DNA of 8,068 bases, taken from the NCBI GenBank assembly GCA_041486365.1, contig JBGPLH010000140.1, positions 1-8,068 on the forward strand, given 5' to 3'. A program made the translations under genes and the position numbers. The first letter of the stretch is position 1. Every line of letters begins with the position of its first letter. The DNA comes from JBGPLH01 sp041486365 [NCBI: Thermodesulfobacteriota bacterium] (GTDB taxonomy: Bacteria > JAUYMQ01). Under the pieces are notes generated by a model that was not told the DNA's origin, did no database searches, and worked only from the letters and a program-made list of their open reading frames with translations. Positions 4,481 to 8,068 of the stretch are shown one piece after another.

Positions 4481-8068
<3,588 letters not shown>

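Overview
This is a core housekeeping locus of a high-G+C bacterium. It is the classic translation/transcription cluster, with every gene on the + strand: tuf (3' end) - rpmG - tRNA-Trp(CCA) - secE - nusG - rplK - rplA - rplJ - rplL - rpoB (5' part, running off the window). Lineage cannot be fixed by eye. RpoB carries segments resembling the two lineage-specific insertions of E. coli RpoB, which argues against Firmicutes, Actinobacteria and Thermus. A deltaproteobacterial, acidobacterial or Rokubacteria/Methylomirabilota-like organism would fit, but that is inference.

Region by region. 1-158 is the EF-Tu C-terminus. 159-245 is filled by two tandem copies of a 31-bp hairpin repeat. 246-395 is a zinc-ribbon L33, followed 6 nt later by tRNA-Trp. 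A strong stem-loop separates the tRNA from secE. secE and nusG are 5 nt apart, and nusG and rplK abut as TAAATG. rplK-rplA has a structured 106-nt gap and rplA-rplJ a 308-nt structured leader where an L10 autoregulatory leader is expected. rplJ-rplL (152 nt) and rplL-rpoB (339 nt) hold further members of the GAA-loop hairpin repeats and other stem-loops. rpoB is open for 1196 codons to the window edge.

The genes work together in protein synthesis and transcription. L11, L1, L10 and L7/L12 build the ribosomal stalks that recruit factors such as EF-Tu. SecE is part of the protein-export channel. NusG couples RNA polymerase to Rho or to the ribosome. RpoB is the beta subunit of RNA polymerase.

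No novel gene system is visible. The points worth a second look are: (1) a family of short hairpin repeats centred on GCGAAGC, placed at gene ends and in one case translated as the C-terminal tail of L10; (2) two members that differ only at two symmetric positions that preserve a stem; (3) an insertion of roughly 115 residues in RpoB relative to E. coli; (4) a 64-residue acidic N-terminal extension on NusG; and (5) structured leaders in front of rplA, rplJ and rpoB.
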